Of a stretch of 64,000 nt of DNA, positions 33,167-42,644 are shown piece after piece. The notes beneath the pieces were generated by a model, which saw only the letters and a list, made by a program, of their open reading frames with translations, was not told the origin of the DNA and made no database searches. The position numbers and the translations under genes were made by a program. Location: positions 51,913 through 115,912 of the forward strand of contig JAVBTA010000029.1 in the NCBI GenBank assembly GCA_031556375.1, in the 5' to 3' direction. Source of the DNA: BNXB01 sp031556375 (GTDB lineage: Bacteria > Bacteroidota > Bacteroidia > Bacteroidales > Azobacteroidaceae). How positions within the stretch are numbered: position 1 is the first letter of the stretch; each line of letters starts with the position of its first letter.

Positions 33167-35224
33167 CTATTGGGGATACATGGCATTCTTCACTGCATGC
33201 AGCATAGGATCTACACTAAGCTCCTGTCCTGTAGCATTCTTCATCCATATCTGAGGAGCTAAACGCCCCATGCGATAGATACGTAAGACTTCTTCTGCAA
33301 GGGATTTCCCTTTCAGATGCTCTTCTAATTGGAACTCGATCAGGTGTCCCATAGGGTAATTCGCCAGATAAAGGGGATTATCTATCATATGCGAATAAAT
33401 AGCCAGAATCGGAGAGTCTTTTTCTCCTAAAACAGGTTCATAATAAGTATTCCATATCTCTTTGGCAATCCGGACTACATTTTCTTTCAGTTGTGCCGGT
33501 GTAGCATCAGGATTTGCATATAACCATTCCCAGGAGGCCATATCGACCAAAGACACTCCCATTATTTCATAACATCCCCAGAATATATCGAGGGTTACCA
33601 TTAGATCTTTTTGCGGATTGGTTTCTTTTATTCCTAAAACATTCAGATCGCGTTTTTGGAAAATAAATGCTAAAGCCTCTGTAAATGCGGTATTGGGAAC
33701 TCCATTCATCAAGTAATAATCGACATCATAGAGACTTATTGTCTGTTCTACATTATGTCCGAACTCGTGCATAGCAATATTATACCCTTTGTAATCCATT
33801 CCTTTTTCTGGGATACGGGTTCTCAACCTGGCTTTATCGCCTTTCATAACAGCTCCCCAGGCATGACCGGCCCCACGTGAAGCATCTACCTGTATTTTAT
33901 CACAAATACGTTGAGCTTCTACCGGGGTAAATCCCAGTTTCACCATAATAGCAGGCAAGTCCTTTTCAAAATCTTTCGCTCCTGGATAACGTTTACTTGT
34001 TTTTGCTGTCAGATCATCTTCAGATATAGCGCTACGAGATTTGAATCCGTCATACCATATATCAAAAGGCTCCAAATCACGTCCCAATCGCTTTTTGATC
34101 AATTCACCTACTTGCTTCACTTGTTCGGAAGAAACAAACCGGATAAACATATCCCGTACTTCTTCTTTCGAAAATTCCATATTTCCATCAAAAGCCCTCT
34201 GGATATAAGTCGGTTCAGACGGGTTATAAATATCTTCCTCCTTCAATGCAAGGAAATTATTCAGGAAAATCTGATAACGTGTATCCGGTTCCGGAGTTGC
34301 CTGTATTTCCTTTCCTCCTTCATAAACTTTATTGCTGATCGGTTTCCATTGGACATCAGCATTATTTATGACTTTTTCCGGAATATCCTGATTAATAATC
34401 CGTTTCATTACAGTATAGATCATCCTTTGTTTTTCGATCCCTTTATCTTTATCTGCATAATTAGATTTTAACTCATCTCTTAACCCCCAGTGGGAGATCA
34501 GAGTTTGGCCTTCAGGAAATAAAACCTCCCCCGCTTCGTTTCTCAACGATCCTACTACTATATTATAACCTGAAATATAATTATCGGCAGTAGTCAAAGT
34601 ATTTGAAACCGATTGTTGAATCCCGGCTGGAATACGAGAGGCAAACCAATCCCCTAAGCGGGCGTAAGCCCATTGTAACCCATTCCATGAGGCTCCCAAT
34701 TGTTGTTTTTCCTGAAGATTATAAGCTGGGAAATTCAAGATTACAGTGAATGCCAGTTTATTTTCAAACATATCACTCTTAAAATGAGCAGTAACATCAT
34801 ATCCTCCCATTTCCATATCAATAGTATTAGGTTCATCTCCAACCATATGCAATGGTTCTTTCAGACCGACATCTATCTTGTGAAAATATCCCGTAATCAA
34901 CTCAAATTTATCCGAAAGGCTTTTGAACAATGCCTCACGTCCTTTTTCATCATTAGCATAATTTTCCAGACAAAAAGAAATAAACTCTTTTGCGCTTCCG
35001 TCCTCTTCTGTCCACAAAGCAGCCATTTGAGTTAAACTTTTCTCTACCCGTTGAACATCTAACTCCTGGTATTTAAGCTTAAGTGAGTCCAGAGTCTGTT
35101 GCACAATTTTATTATTCATTACTATCATCGAATGGTTTTCATTATTAGATTTTCGGGAATTATTATTCACACATGCACACAAAAATAGTGCAAAAATCAG
35201 ATAAATAAATGAATTTAATCTCAT
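33167..35224 (-). CDS. Lipoprotein zinc metallopeptidase (HExxH, gluzincin-like), family not identified
   Basis: A protein of about 685 residues from the ATG at 35224, which starts the lipoprotein signal (MRLNSFIYLIFALFLCAC, Cys about 18). An upstream in-frame ATG at 35287 would bury that signal. The zinc site is HEFGHNVEQTISLYDVD (about 489-505), with a probable third ligand Glu in NTAFTEALAFIFQ about 30 residues later, the gluzincin arrangement. The N-terminal half is helical and may shape a peptide channel. Exported, lipid-anchored and probably acting on oligopeptides. A -7 box TAAATTTG lies on the minus strand at 35273-35266. Confidence 0.75.
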   Translation of the reverse strand: MRLNSFIYLIFALFLCACVNNNSRKSNNENHSMIVMNNKIVQQTLDSLKLKYQELDVQRVEKSLTQMAALWTEEDGSAKEFISFCLENYANDEKGREALFKSLSDKFELITGYFHKIDVGLKEPLHMVGDEPNTIDMEMGGYDVTAHFKSDMFENKLAFTVILNFPAYNLQEKQQLGASWNGLQWAYARLGDWFASRIPAGIQQSVSNTLTTADNYISGYNIVVGSLRNEAGEVLFPEGQTLISHWGLRDELKSNYADKDKGIEKQRMIYTVMKRIINQDIPEKVINNADVQWKPISNKVYEGGKEIQATPEPDTRYQIFLNNFLALKEEDIYNPSEPTYIQRAFDGNMEFSKEEVRDMFIRFVSSEQVKQVGELIKKRLGRDLEPFDIWYDGFKSRSAISEDDLTAKTSKRYPGAKDFEKDLPAIMVKLGFTPVEAQRICDKIQVDASRGAGHAWGAVMKGDKARLRTRIPEKGMDYKGYNIAMHEFGHNVEQTISLYDVDYYLMNGVPNTAFTEALAFIFQKRDLNVLGIKETNPQKDLMVTLDIFWGCYEIMGVSLVDMASWEWLYANPDATPAQLKENVVRIAKEIWNTYYEPVLGEKDSPILAIYSHMIDNPLYLANYPMGHLIEFQLEEHLKGKSLAEEVLRIYRMGRLAPQIWMKNATGQELSVDPMLHAVKNAMYPQ

Positions 35225-35380
35225 GAGTTGGGCTTTTATAATAGTACAACATAAATACAAAGGAACAAATTTAATTTTGAAAGGCAAAAATTACTTCAAC
35301 TAAAATTTAATCTAAACCAATACAATCAAGGTACGAAAAAGAAAGTATAAACAAATCAAGGTTTAATAAATAAATATCCC

Positions 35381-35610
35381 TATATTTGCATGAATCAGAC
35401 TCTTTTTAAAGAGGCGTACTTTTTGTACAACATAAATATTATTTGCTGTCAAATCTCTAAACTGAAAAACGACCAGAAAAGCAGAACACAGAGAAGAGGC
35501 ATTGTGAATACATCCTACATAAGGGTGTGTCCTTTGTTTTTTTCTTGTTGTGTGCAGGTTACTTGGTCGTACCTCAGTTTAGCAAGATAAACGAAGTTCG
35601 CACCTTTTTT
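35381..35610 (+). ncRNA. Candidate structured RNA (long rod-like hairpin, possibly 6S-like)
   Basis: A -7 box TATATTTG (about 35381-35388) stands at the start. CTAAACTG (35457-35464) is complementary to CAGTTTAG (35575-35582), and ACGACCA (35469-35475) to TGGTCGT (35564-35570), separated by a symmetric 4/4 internal loop. Further short pairs (ACACA with TGTGT) lie inside. A run of nine T's at about 35605-35613 could end transcription. A 5' hairpin CTCTTT-TT-AAAGAG also fits. A 66-codon frame covers the region but has no ribosome site and looks random. A 6S-like role is only a guess from the rod shape. Confidence 0.4.
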
Positions 35611-35613
35611 TTT

Positions 35614-35809
35614 GATCTGAATTTAATAATATAATTGCAGAACATACAATAAAACAAATACATAATATAATGTCACACAATTATAGCGAAAATATATAAA
35701 AATTCGTTGATCCTGAATGAGAAGAATATAGGGAACACACCCTCAATTTATTAATATATCCGGTATAATCAGCAAATATCATTTTCTAAATTTCATATTA
35801 ATCACTACG
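35614..35809. other. AT-rich upstream region of the hybrid regulator gene
   Basis: No gene is seen here. It must contain the promoter for the regulator gene, but no clear -33/-7 pair stands out. Confidence 0.3.
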
Positions 35810-38800
35810 TTGAAAAAAGTCCAAGAAATAATAAAAGTGATCCTATTGCAGAAAAACTATTACAGATTTTTCAAAGAGATACTATTGCTTTTATTCATCT
35901 GCATACAAAGTACATATGCAAATACAAACGATATTTACTTCTATCATTTAGGAGCTCGAGACGGTTTATCCCAGGTAAATATTCTTTCTATATACCAGGA
36001 TGAATTTGGAGCTATGTGGTTTGGATCTACAGAGGGACTAAACCGGTATAATGGAATGGAAATCGAAGTCTTCAGACCAAATCAACGTGATACCGGACTG
36101 ACTCAGAACACGATATACAAAATGTGCGGAAACAAAGCCGGAGCAATATATATGCAGGCAGACCGGGATCTTGTTCGTTACAACACTTATAACCAACAAT
36201 TTGAGGATCTTCATCAAGGAGGGGTAAATGCAATCGCGTATGAAAACAATCTCTTATGGACTGTTATTGGGAACCAGGTCATGCAGTATGATGAATACTC
36301 AGGACAACTTAAAGAGGTCGTTACTTTAGATAAAAATATTGCACGGGTATCTTGTATGCTGCCGGCAAAAGACGGAACCATATGGATAGGTACTAACAGC
36401 GGGCTATTTTCTATCTCAGGGAACGATTTTAAGAACCAAAAAATTATCAAAGAAAAAATTCGTATCGAATGTATTTATCAGGATAAAAATGATAATATAT
36501 GGGTTGGTACATTTCACGAGGGCATATTTGTAATAGACAAAACAGGTGGCATAGTCAATTACAGACATATCCCCGGAAAAAATTCTCTTTCAAACAACCA
36601 GGTAAGGAATTTCATCGAAGATAACGCCGGAAACATCTGGGTAGCTACTTTTTACGGACTAAATGTATTTAATCCTAAGACAGGACAATGGGAACAATAT
36701 GTGAATGATGACAACCTTTCACACAGCTTAAGTCATTCTTCAGTCTTCTCCTTATATAAAGACAAACAAGGTACAATATGGGCAGGCACTTATTTCGGAG
36801 GTGTAAATTATTTCAATCCGGAATCCGACATTTTCCATTTTTACGAACCTAATTCTTTATATTCCGATCATCTAAGCTTTCCTTATGCCGGACAAATGAC
36901 TGAAGACAAACATGGTAACTTGTGGATATGTACGGAAGGTGGAAGTCTAAACCGTCTGGACATGAAAACCCGGTTTTTCAGGCGTTACACATTTCAAGAT
37001 CCCAAATCAGAAACACCTATCAGTTATAATCAAAAGTCTATCTGGTACAGAGCTGAAAAAGATTTGCTTTATATTGCTCTACATAATGGAGGATTAGCAA
37101 TCCTCGATATAAACACAAAGTCAAGCCGGATTTTGAAAAATCAGGATACTCCGGGTTCACTGCCTAATAACACAATAAATAAAATGCAGTTTTATGATAA
37201 TGCACTTTATTTAATGACACAAGCGGGATTGGTGAAGATGGATATTGATACGGAACAATTCCTGCCTGTTAGTGAAAACCCTGATATCAGATATGCAGCA
37301 ACTGATATAAACGTCCATACTTTTTTCATCGATAGTAAAGATCGGATGTGGGTCCCTAAATTAAGAGGCGTAAAGTCTATTAATTTAAAATCAGGAAAAG
37401 TAAAAGAATACAATTATGACGAGAAAAATAAACGGTCAATTTGCCGTCTGGGGATTAATCACATATTTGAAAACAGTAAAAGTGATATCTTCTTTGCTTC
37501 AGCCGGAGCCGGGATATTTAAATACACACCTGATTCTGAAGACTTTGACAATTACACAGAAGAAAAAAATGGACTGCAAAGCAATTATTGTTATCACATA
37601 GCAGAAGCACCTTCCGGAAACCTGATCTTGCTGCATAACAAAAGTTTTTCTCTTTTTAATCCTCAAAAGCCGGATGAATATTTATTCCGGTCATCTTCAG
37701 GATTCCCTATTGTCGGATTTAATACGGGAAATACTTCGTATGTAACTTATGATAAAGAGATTTTTTTAGGTGGAATCAATGGCCTGGTTTCCTTTGTAGA
37801 AAGTGACCTCCCTAAAATCAATCAGGATTATACCCTGTTTTTTGATAAACTATTCATTAACAATAAACAAGTTTATCCTAACGATAAAAACGATATCCTG
37901 AAAGAGACCTTACCCCTATGCTCTAAAATAAATTTGAAATATAATCAAAATAATATTACCGTTCAATTCGCCACTTCGAACTATTTGCGGACAATGACTC
38001 ACAACTATGAGTATAAACTGGAAGGTTTTGACAAAAATTGGATTCCTACCAAAACAAAAATGATCTCATACACGAACTTAAATACAGGAACATATACCCT
38101 GCAAGTCCGCGAAATATTAAAACAAGAGAATAAAAACAGCCGAATATATTCTCTTGTAATTAACATTACACCCCCATTTTACCTCTCTACATTCGCCTAT
38201 ATTATCTATGGACTCCTAATGTTCCTTGCCATAATCGGTATTGCAAGATTCTGGCTCTGGCGTACTAAAATGGAAACATCCCTGGCTTTTGAACGTAAAG
38301 ATAAAGAACGGATCGAAGAATTGAACCAGACAAAATTGCGTTTCTTTACCAACGTATCCCATGAATTCCGGACACCTCTTACTTTGATAATCGGACAGGT
38401 GGAAACATTGCTCATGCAAAATGATCTGAGCGCGAAAGTATATAATAAGTTAATAAAAATACATAAAAATACAAACCATTTACTGAGTCTTATTTCTGAA
38501 TTACTCGACTTCAGAAAACAGGAACAAGGATTCTATAAACTGAATATCAAACACGTGGAACTGATTGCTTATCTCGAAGATATTTACGATTCGTTCCGCG
38601 ACTATGCTATAAAAAGAAAAATAAAATATAGATTTGAACATACAGAAAAAGAGATTCACGTATATATTGATCCGGTACACTTACAAAAAGCCATATACAA
38701 CCTTCTTTCAAACGCATTTAAATACACATCTCACGATGGTAAAATAACCATGAAAGTAAAGTTGCAGGAGTCAGAAATACTTATCCGGATAACTGATAAT

Positions 38801-39907
38801 GGGATAGGTATTCCTCCTGAATCACTAAATAAGATATTCGACCGGTTTTATCAACTGGAATACAGATCATCGAACCTGACATTAGGTACCGGAATCGGCC
38901 TTGCTCTGACAAAAGAGATAATAAATGCACACAAGGGAAAAATATCAGTAGAGAGTACTCTGAATGAGGGTAGTATATTCTCTATCAGCCTAAAACCAGG
39001 AACCTCTCATTTTACAGAAGAAGAACTCGCTCATAAAGAACCGGGCGCAAGTATAGGTGTTAAGTATTCTGATTTGCAGGATTTTGAATATGAAATTACG
39101 GCATCTGCTGATGAAATTATTACTACTGATGAGAAAAAGCCGGATATCGTAATTATTGATGATAATGACGCTTTGTTGGAGATACTTACAGAGTCTTTTT
39201 CGTCTTTTTATAATGTACACACGGCTCAGGACGGCAAAAATGGCCTGGATACGATTTACAAAATACAGCCCGACCTAATAATCTGTGATGTAATGATCCC
39301 TGAAATATCCGGAAAAAAATTATGCTATATAGTAAAAAACAATATACTAACATCACATATTCCATTTGTTCTCCTGACAGCTCAAACGTCTGACAGTCAG
39401 ATTATGGAAGGATATATGTTTGGGGCGGACGCCTATTTTACAAAACCATTCAATATTAAAGTACTAATCACTTACTGTAATAACCTCGTCAAAAACAGGC
39501 AATTACTTTCCAAAAAATATACAGGAGGAGTACTTGATGTTATTCCTACCAGTGCAGTGGAACAGAATCAGGTATTTATGGATAAAGTAACAAAGATTAT
39601 CAAAGATAACTTTAAGAATCCTGATTTTGACATGAACAAATTAGGAATAGATCTGGGAATGGGACGTAGTAAGCTCTATATGCAAATCAAAGAAATAACA
39701 GGCTTTACCCCTAATGAACTTACGCTGAACCTGAAAATGCAAGAGGCTGCCCATCTTCTGGACAGCCAACCACATATGAATATTTCTGATGTGGCATTCG
39801 AACTTAGTTTCTCTTCGACTAAATATTTCACAAAATGCTTTAAGTCATTCTATGGTATGGTCCCTCAGGATTGGAGAAAAAGGAATACGAATAACCCAAC
39901 GTCTTGA
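35810..39907 (+). CDS. Hybrid two-component system regulator of a polysaccharide utilization locus
   Basis: A 1365-residue HTCS protein with a TTG start chosen because it precedes the signal/anchor (FFKEILLLLFICIQSTYA). The periplasmic sensor comprises two-component propeller repeats (pattern IWVGT...GL, about 50-700) and a Y_Y_Y domain (about 735-790, YKLEGFDKNWIP). A membrane helix (about 794-816) precedes the histidine kinase (FTNVSHEFRTPLTLI, His about 850) with its ATPase domain (ITDNGIGIPPE, GTGIGLALTKE). A receiver (PDIVIIDDND, phospho-Asp in LIICDVMIPE about 1158) and a C-terminal AraC HTH (ISDVAFELSFSSTKYFTKCF) follow. It should sense an oligosaccharide and activate the susCD genes nearby. 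Confidence 0.96.
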   Translation: MKKVQEIIKVILLQKNYYRFFKEILLLLFICIQSTYANTNDIYFYHLGARDGLSQVNILSIYQDEFGAMWFGSTEGLNRYNGMEIEVFRPNQRDTGLTQNTIYKMCGNKAGAIYMQADRDLVRYNTYNQQFEDLHQGGVNAIAYENNLLWTVIGNQVMQYDEYSGQLKEVVTLDKNIARVSCMLPAKDGTIWIGTNSGLFSISGNDFKNQKIIKEKIRIECIYQDKNDNIWVGTFHEGIFVIDKTGGIVNYRHIPGKNSLSNNQVRNFIEDNAGNIWVATFYGLNVFNPKTGQWEQYVNDDNLSHSLSHSSVFSLYKDKQGTIWAGTYFGGVNYFNPESDIFHFYEPNSLYSDHLSFPYAGQMTEDKHGNLWICTEGGSLNRLDMKTRFFRRYTFQDPKSETPISYNQKSIWYRAEKDLLYIALHNGGLAILDINTKSSRILKNQDTPGSLPNNTINKMQFYDNALYLMTQAGLVKMDIDTEQFLPVSENPDIRYAATDINVHTFFIDSKDRMWVPKLRGVKSINLKSGKVKEYNYDEKNKRSICRLGINHIFENSKSDIFFASAGAGIFKYTPDSEDFDNYTEEKNGLQSNYCYHIAEAPSGNLILLHNKSFSLFNPQKPDEYLFRSSSGFPIVGFNTGNTSYVTYDKEIFLGGINGLVSFVESDLPKINQDYTLFFDKLFINNKQVYPNDKNDILKETLPLCSKINLKYNQNNITVQFATSNYLRTMTHNYEYKLEGFDKNWIPTKTKMISYTNLNTGTYTLQVREILKQENKNSRIYSLVINITPPFYLSTFAYIIYGLLMFLAIIGIARFWLWRTKMETSLAFERKDKERIEELNQTKLRFFTNVSHEFRTPLTLIIGQVETLLMQNDLSAKVYNKLIKIHKNTNHLLSLISELLDFRKQEQGFYKLNIKHVELIAYLEDIYDSFRDYAIKRKIKYRFEHTEKEIHVYIDPVHLQKAIYNLLSNAFKYTSHDGKITMKVKLQESEILIRITDNGIGIPPESLNKIFDRFYQLEYRSSNLTLGTGIGLALTKEIINAHKGKISVESTLNEGSIFSISLKPGTSHFTEEELAHKEPGASIGVKYSDLQDFEYEITASADEIITTDEKKPDIVIIDDNDALLEILTESFSSFYNVHTAQDGKNGLDTIYKIQPDLIICDVMIPEISGKKLCYIVKNNILTSHIPFVLLTAQTSDSQIMEGYMFGADAYFTKPFNIKVLITYCNNLVKNRQLLSKKYTGGVLDVIPTSAVEQNQVFMDKVTKIIKDNFKNPDFDMNKLGIDLGMGRSKLYMQIKEITGFTPNELTLNLKMQEAAHLLDSQPHMNISDVAFELSFSSTKYFTKCFKSFYGMVPQDWRKRNTNNPTS

Positions 39908-39916
39908 ATCCGATAA

Positions 39917-41146
39917 TTATTTTACCAGTTTTTTGTATCTGACTAATGCTTCGAGGAAATAATAATCCGCGTACACTAAAGGTTTATCTATTTCTGCTTT
40001 GTGAGGAATACTTCCGACGGAATGCATCAATAGAAAATCAGCATTTGCCCCTAATTCAGCTCTATATGCCGGAGACGCTAAAGAATTCAACATTTTCACA
40101 GCATAGTCGGTGTAGGATGGATTATTTGCATACCCGGCCAATTCAAATAACGCAGAGCATACAATAGCCGCAGCGGAGGCATCTCTCAACTTTTCCTGAA
40201 ACTCTACGGCATAAGAGTTTCCTTCTGGCGTGTATCCGGCCTCTCCAACATTGAAATCCCATAAAGGTACAAAATCCTCCGGCAAATTTTTCAGATAGGC
40301 ATCTGTTGCTTTAACTGCTGCATCCAGGAATTTAGGATCTTTTGTTTCCCGATATACCATTGTATAGCCATATATAGCCCAAGCCTGTCCCCTAGCCCAC
40401 ATCGAATTATCGCTAAAACCCTGACAGGTAGCCTGATCCAACACAGCTCCCGTTATTGTATCATAGTTGATAACATGATAAGTTGTGAAATCATCTCTGA
40501 AATGATTTTTCAGAGTCGTTTCTGAATGTTTTACAGCAATATCGTAATATTTTTTATCACCACTGATTTTCGATGCATAGAAGAGCATTTCCAGATTCAT
40601 CATATTATCGATGATCACCGGATAATACCATTCAACTGTATCATTCCAGGCTTTGCGATAATTCCACGACTTGATTGTCCCTGTTACTTCAGTGAAACGG
40701 GAAGCAAGAGAATTGGCGCTTTCAATCAGGATATCCCTGTATTCAGGTTTAGGAGCCAGACGTTCGGCATTTCCATAACTACAATACATCATGAAACCAA
40801 GGTCGTGATGACCTGTAAAGGTTTTCAATGGTTCCAAAGATGTGGTCCATTTTTCAGCTTCGTCTTTCCATTTAACATCGCCAGTCAATTCATACAAATA
40901 CCACAATGACCCGGGAAAGAAACCAGGAGTCCAATCATACATACCGGTTACACCCAGACTTCCGTCTTTCTTCATTGTCCGGGGGTAGTTCTTTCCTGTG
41001 GGTTCCCCTACCGATTGCAACATTTTATCCGTTTGGGCTGTTGCAAATTCAACATTCTCTTTTATAAACTTTTCCTGTTTACTTTCACAAGAGGTCAGTA
41101 ACGAAATCATTGCAAGTGAAAGAAAAATAAATTGAAGCTTTCTCAT
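39917..41146 (-). CDS. GH88 unsaturated glucuronyl hydrolase (lipoprotein)
   Basis: This 409-residue protein has a lipoprotein signal ending LLTSC (Cys about 20). The GH88 fold shows YDWTPGFFPGSLWYLYELTG (about 70-90), HHDLGFMMYCSYGN, the catalytic-region VIIDNMMNLEMLFYASKISG and GFSDNSMWARGQAWAIYGYT. The family removes the 4,5-unsaturated uronic acid left by polysaccharide lyases, by hydration of its double bond. That points to an acidic polymer such as a glycosaminoglycan, ulvan-like or similar uronate glycan. Last gene of a leftward pair with the DUF2264 gene (2 bases between), divergent from susC. Confidence 0.88.
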   Translation of the reverse strand: MRKLQFIFLSLAMISLLTSCESKQEKFIKENVEFATAQTDKMLQSVGEPTGKNYPRTMKKDGSLGVTGMYDWTPGFFPGSLWYLYELTGDVKWKDEAEKWTTSLEPLKTFTGHHDLGFMMYCSYGNAERLAPKPEYRDILIESANSLASRFTEVTGTIKSWNYRKAWNDTVEWYYPVIIDNMMNLEMLFYASKISGDKKYYDIAVKHSETTLKNHFRDDFTTYHVINYDTITGAVLDQATCQGFSDNSMWARGQAWAIYGYTMVYRETKDPKFLDAAVKATDAYLKNLPEDFVPLWDFNVGEAGYTPEGNSYAVEFQEKLRDASAAAIVCSALFELAGYANNPSYTDYAVKMLNSLASPAYRAELGANADFLLMHSVGSIPHKAEIDKPLVYADYYFLEALVRYKKLVK

Positions 41147-41148
41147 TA

Positions 41149-42399
41149 TTATTGTTTTATTGATTCATGATAATCTTTCAAAAACGGTTTTCCACTCCAT
41201 GCTTTTTGAGAAGTCCACTCTTCGGCAGGAGAAGTCCAGAACGGATGATCGGCAGGTAAGCCCAGAGGCAGAAACACCAGAGATGTTATATATAAACTTC
41301 CATTATTTGTGTAATAATCGGCTAGTTCAGGCTGATGGCCTACAAATCCAAGCTGTAAATATCCCTCTTTATTAAAATTGCCCTCTACTGAAAACATTCT
41401 CTTCATTACACAGGTAAGAGCATTCCTGACCTGTCCGTTAGTCATTGTCTTAGGTAAACCATATTTCCATGCAGATAAAGACAATGCCTGAAATGCACCC
41501 ATACGATAAGTCATAGATCTTCCGACCGCGGGGAAAGCTGCTTCAGGAGAAATCAAACGTTCTATTAATTGATTATACCTTTGCATTCTTCGAAGAGCTA
41601 GTTCTAATTTAACGGGACTATATATCCTTTTATTGTCCATAGCTTCGATAATTTCCACAAACATCGGATGCATCACATATCCATTATAATAATCAAGTGA
41701 ATATTCCGGTCCATCGGCATACCAACCATCACCCAAGTACCATTCGTTTATTTTGCGAATAGAAACATCGAGAACATAACCGTCATATTCTTCGTTTACA
41801 GTAGCCAGAAACACTTCGATCATAGCCCTGAAAAGCAACCAGTTATTATACGCAGGCCTGATCTCCCTGAGTTTTTTGAATTCTTTTATATAACGTTCTT
41901 TCGTCACATTATCCAAAGGCTCCCACAAAGCCTTAGGAGCACGAATAAAACTATTTGCTATATATGCTGCATCAACCAACACCTGATTAGAACCTTTCCA
42001 CAATAAATAATCCGGATTATTCGGGTCTACCGCATTCACACAACTTTGCAAAGCCCACTCTCGCATTTGCTTTCGTTGTTTTCCTTCTTCCGTATTATCA
42101 TCCGGAAGGGTCAACCATGGAGCAACTCCGGCCAATAACCGGCCAAAAGTTTCCATATAAGCAACATTCTTGCTCCGTCCGTCCCAGGTCGGACTGTACT
42201 CCACTGTCATATTCTTCTTTAACTCTCCCCTACTCATATTTCTGAGTACCGGTTCTGAAATCTCATACAACATATTGACCCAATATGCTCTATCACTGAT
42301 CTGTTCTGAGGCTGACTTTTTATTTTCTTGAGAAAAAACATTAAAACAAAAACTAAAACAGACTACTGACAGCAATAATTTTTGATGCCTTGTTTTCAT
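41149..42399 (-). CDS. DUF2264 protein, exported, polysaccharide-associated
   Basis: This 416-residue protein has a signal peptide (KLLLSVVCFSFCFNVFSQ). The (alpha/alpha)-type DUF2264 domain is seen in VEYSPTWDGRSKNVAYMETF, GRLLAGVAPWL, DYLLWKGSNQVLVDAAYIAN, NNWLLFRAMIEVFLAT and DGWYADGPEYSLDYYNGYVM. DUF2264 proteins occur in loci for uronate-containing glycans and some are reported as glycoside hydrolases; activity here is not proven. It is co-transcribed with GH88, and the promoter region to susC is a shared divergent spacer of about 245 bases. Confidence 0.82.
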   Translation of the reverse strand: MKTRHQKLLLSVVCFSFCFNVFSQENKKSASEQISDRAYWVNMLYEISEPVLRNMSRGELKKNMTVEYSPTWDGRSKNVAYMETFGRLLAGVAPWLTLPDDNTEEGKQRKQMREWALQSCVNAVDPNNPDYLLWKGSNQVLVDAAYIANSFIRAPKALWEPLDNVTKERYIKEFKKLREIRPAYNNWLLFRAMIEVFLATVNEEYDGYVLDVSIRKINEWYLGDGWYADGPEYSLDYYNGYVMHPMFVEIIEAMDNKRIYSPVKLELALRRMQRYNQLIERLISPEAAFPAVGRSMTYRMGAFQALSLSAWKYGLPKTMTNGQVRNALTCVMKRMFSVEGNFNKEGYLQLGFVGHQPELADYYTNNGSLYITSLVFLPLGLPADHPFWTSPAEEWTSQKAWSGKPFLKDYHESIKQ

Positions 42400-42644
42400 A
42401 AAAAACTACATTATTTTAGTAAAAAAATCTAAATACAAAAGTAAATCGACAGTCCACTCCTATGGTATAAAATCGTCCGAACAAAGGTATAAAAAAATAC
42501 GCAATAACAATAAGACGCCATTAATCAAACAAATTTAAGACAACTACAGATAAAAGTATCGCAACCTTTGCATTAATAATTTTTTAGATTTTTTACACTC
42601 TATTTGATTAGTTTGTCCAGTCTATTTTTTTAACATTAAATTCT

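Noticed and set aside
35390..35590. 66-codon frame
   Set aside because: No ribosome site and random-looking protein; strong RNA pairing is a better explanation of the region.
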